64,000 bases of DNA. Origin: Propioniciclava sinopodophylli (GTDB taxonomy: Bacteria; Actinomycetota; Actinomycetes; Propionibacteriales; Propionibacteriaceae). How positions within the stretch are numbered: position 1 is the first letter of the stretch; the number at the start of each line of letters is the position of its first letter. Below, piece by piece: positions 63,659 to 64,000 of this stretch. Location of the stretch: contig NZ_SDMQ01000012.1 in the NCBI RefSeq assembly GCF_004324755.1, forward strand, positions 35,779 through 99,778, in the 5' to 3' direction. A program made the position numbers and the translations under genes. Below the pieces are notes generated by a model. The model was not told the DNA's origin, did no database searches, and worked only from the letters and a program-made list of their open reading frames with translations.

Positions 63659-63749
63659 ATGTCCAGTCTGCCTGCCACCGTGGCCGACACCTAACCGCTA
63701 CGTCGTCGGGGTTGACACTCACGCGGCGACCTGCATCGCCCCGTGTTTC
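63659..63749 (+). pseudogene. IS110-family transposase N-terminal remnant with frameshift
   Basis: A GGGAGGAG ribosome site precedes ATG 63659, which reads MSSLPATVADT and stops at TAA 63692-63694. Moving one frame gives NRYVVGVDTHAATCIAP, the N-terminal DEDD-type strand of IS110 transposases (GVDTH). A single inserted T in ACC-T-AAC accounts for the break. The similarity ends near 63745, where an IS3 fragment begins on the other strand. Confidence 0.7.
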
Positions 63750-63890
63750 TTAGACGCTCCCGGTTGTTGTGACGAGCTCGGTTGAGCTGTCTCGTGGTTG
63801 ATCGTAGAACCTTGCCTCATATTCGGCCGGGGGTAGGTAACCGCTCTCGCCGTGCAGGCGCCTTGGTTGTACCACCTGACTTGCACACCT
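63750..63890 (-). pseudogene. IS3-family transposase (integrase core) C-terminal remnant with frameshift
   Basis: The reverse strand reads QVRWYNQ and, after loss of one base, RRLHGESGYLPPAEYEARFY and DQPRDSSTELVTT before a TAA at 63752-63750. WYNQRRLHGExGYLPPAEYEA is the standard C-terminal signature of IS3-group OrfB. The upstream catalytic DDE part is missing. The fragment shares its end with the IS110 remnant, so one element probably inserted into or recombined with the other. Confidence 0.8.
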
Positions 63891-63985
63891 CGTGACTGAA
63901 TTCACGGGGTCGGTGATCATCGGTGCTTGTCAGCGGGTTTTGGTTGGCTCGGTGGGGGCACTAAGGAAAGGGTAGGATCGGCTGG

Positions 63986-64000
63986 GTGAGCCCGTTCCTG
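63986..64000 (+). CDS. Possible start of an IS1634-type transposase (window edge)
   Basis: The last bases contain GTG 63986 followed by AGCCCGTTCCTG, giving MSPFL. Many IS1634-family transposases begin MSPF(V/L), and an AGGAAAGGG site lies about 20 bases upstream. Five codons cannot prove it; the surrounding IS remnants make it plausible. Confidence 0.25.

Overview
The window is about 64 kb of a high-GC chromosome with dense, often overlapping genes, many GTG starts and strong GGAGG-type ribosome sites. The gene content (actinobacterial LCP protein, zinc-finger rhomboid, YibE/F protein, CcsB/ResB cytochrome biogenesis, NrfHA, a very large single-chain acyl-CoA carboxylase, TagGH-like exporter) points to an actinobacterium. 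A Propionibacteriaceae-like host is my best guess, but that is inference from gene content and not proof. No rRNA, tRNA or CRISPR array was seen.

Left part (1-10.7 kb): a truncated UDP-glucose dehydrogenase at the edge, a YidE/AAE-type permease, a copper-binding CueP lipoprotein, a giant biotin-dependent carboxylase, a YibE/F membrane protein and an ArfB-type rescue factor. Respiratory island (10.8-18.4 kb): a NarX/NarL-like two-component pair whose kinase carries an in-frame amber codon, then nrfH and nrfA (respiratory nitrite reduction to ammonia), a terminator, and a TPR-ResB-CcsB-ResA cytochrome c maturation operon. Together these form a self-contained module for periplasmic multiheme nitrite reductase.

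Middle part (18.5-43.7 kb): mostly housekeeping and accessory genes. These are an FBP-domain zinc protein, a 43-codon secreted peptide behind a near-perfect 30-bp palindrome, a second two-component system, an HTH regulator, a gamma-glutamyltransferase, CysE/DinB, an ATP-dependent DNA ligase, an LCP protein, asparaginase, a lysozyme-like secreted protein, rhomboid, a DUF4031-HD fusion, a glycogen debranching enzyme, an ABC exporter and Kbl.

Glycan locus (43.8-63.2 kb): WecB and WecC would make UDP-ManNAcA. Several glycosyltransferases surround them, including a protein of about 1,470 residues with three glycosyltransferase-like units. A TagG/TagH-like ABC pair would export the polymer. Three unusual proteins accompany it: a probable GT-A glycosyltransferase, a heparinase II/III-like lyase fused to an alpha/beta hydrolase, and an Asp2-like/DUF6270-like protein whose nucleophile elbow is all glycine. 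This looks like a cell-surface polysaccharide locus with its own lyase and acyl-modification enzymes and is the best candidate for an undescribed system. It is interrupted by an ISL3 transposase remnant abutting a 5'-truncated TupA-like ATP-grasp gene. The right edge (63.2-64 kb) is a graveyard of IS110, IS3 and possibly IS1634 fragments.
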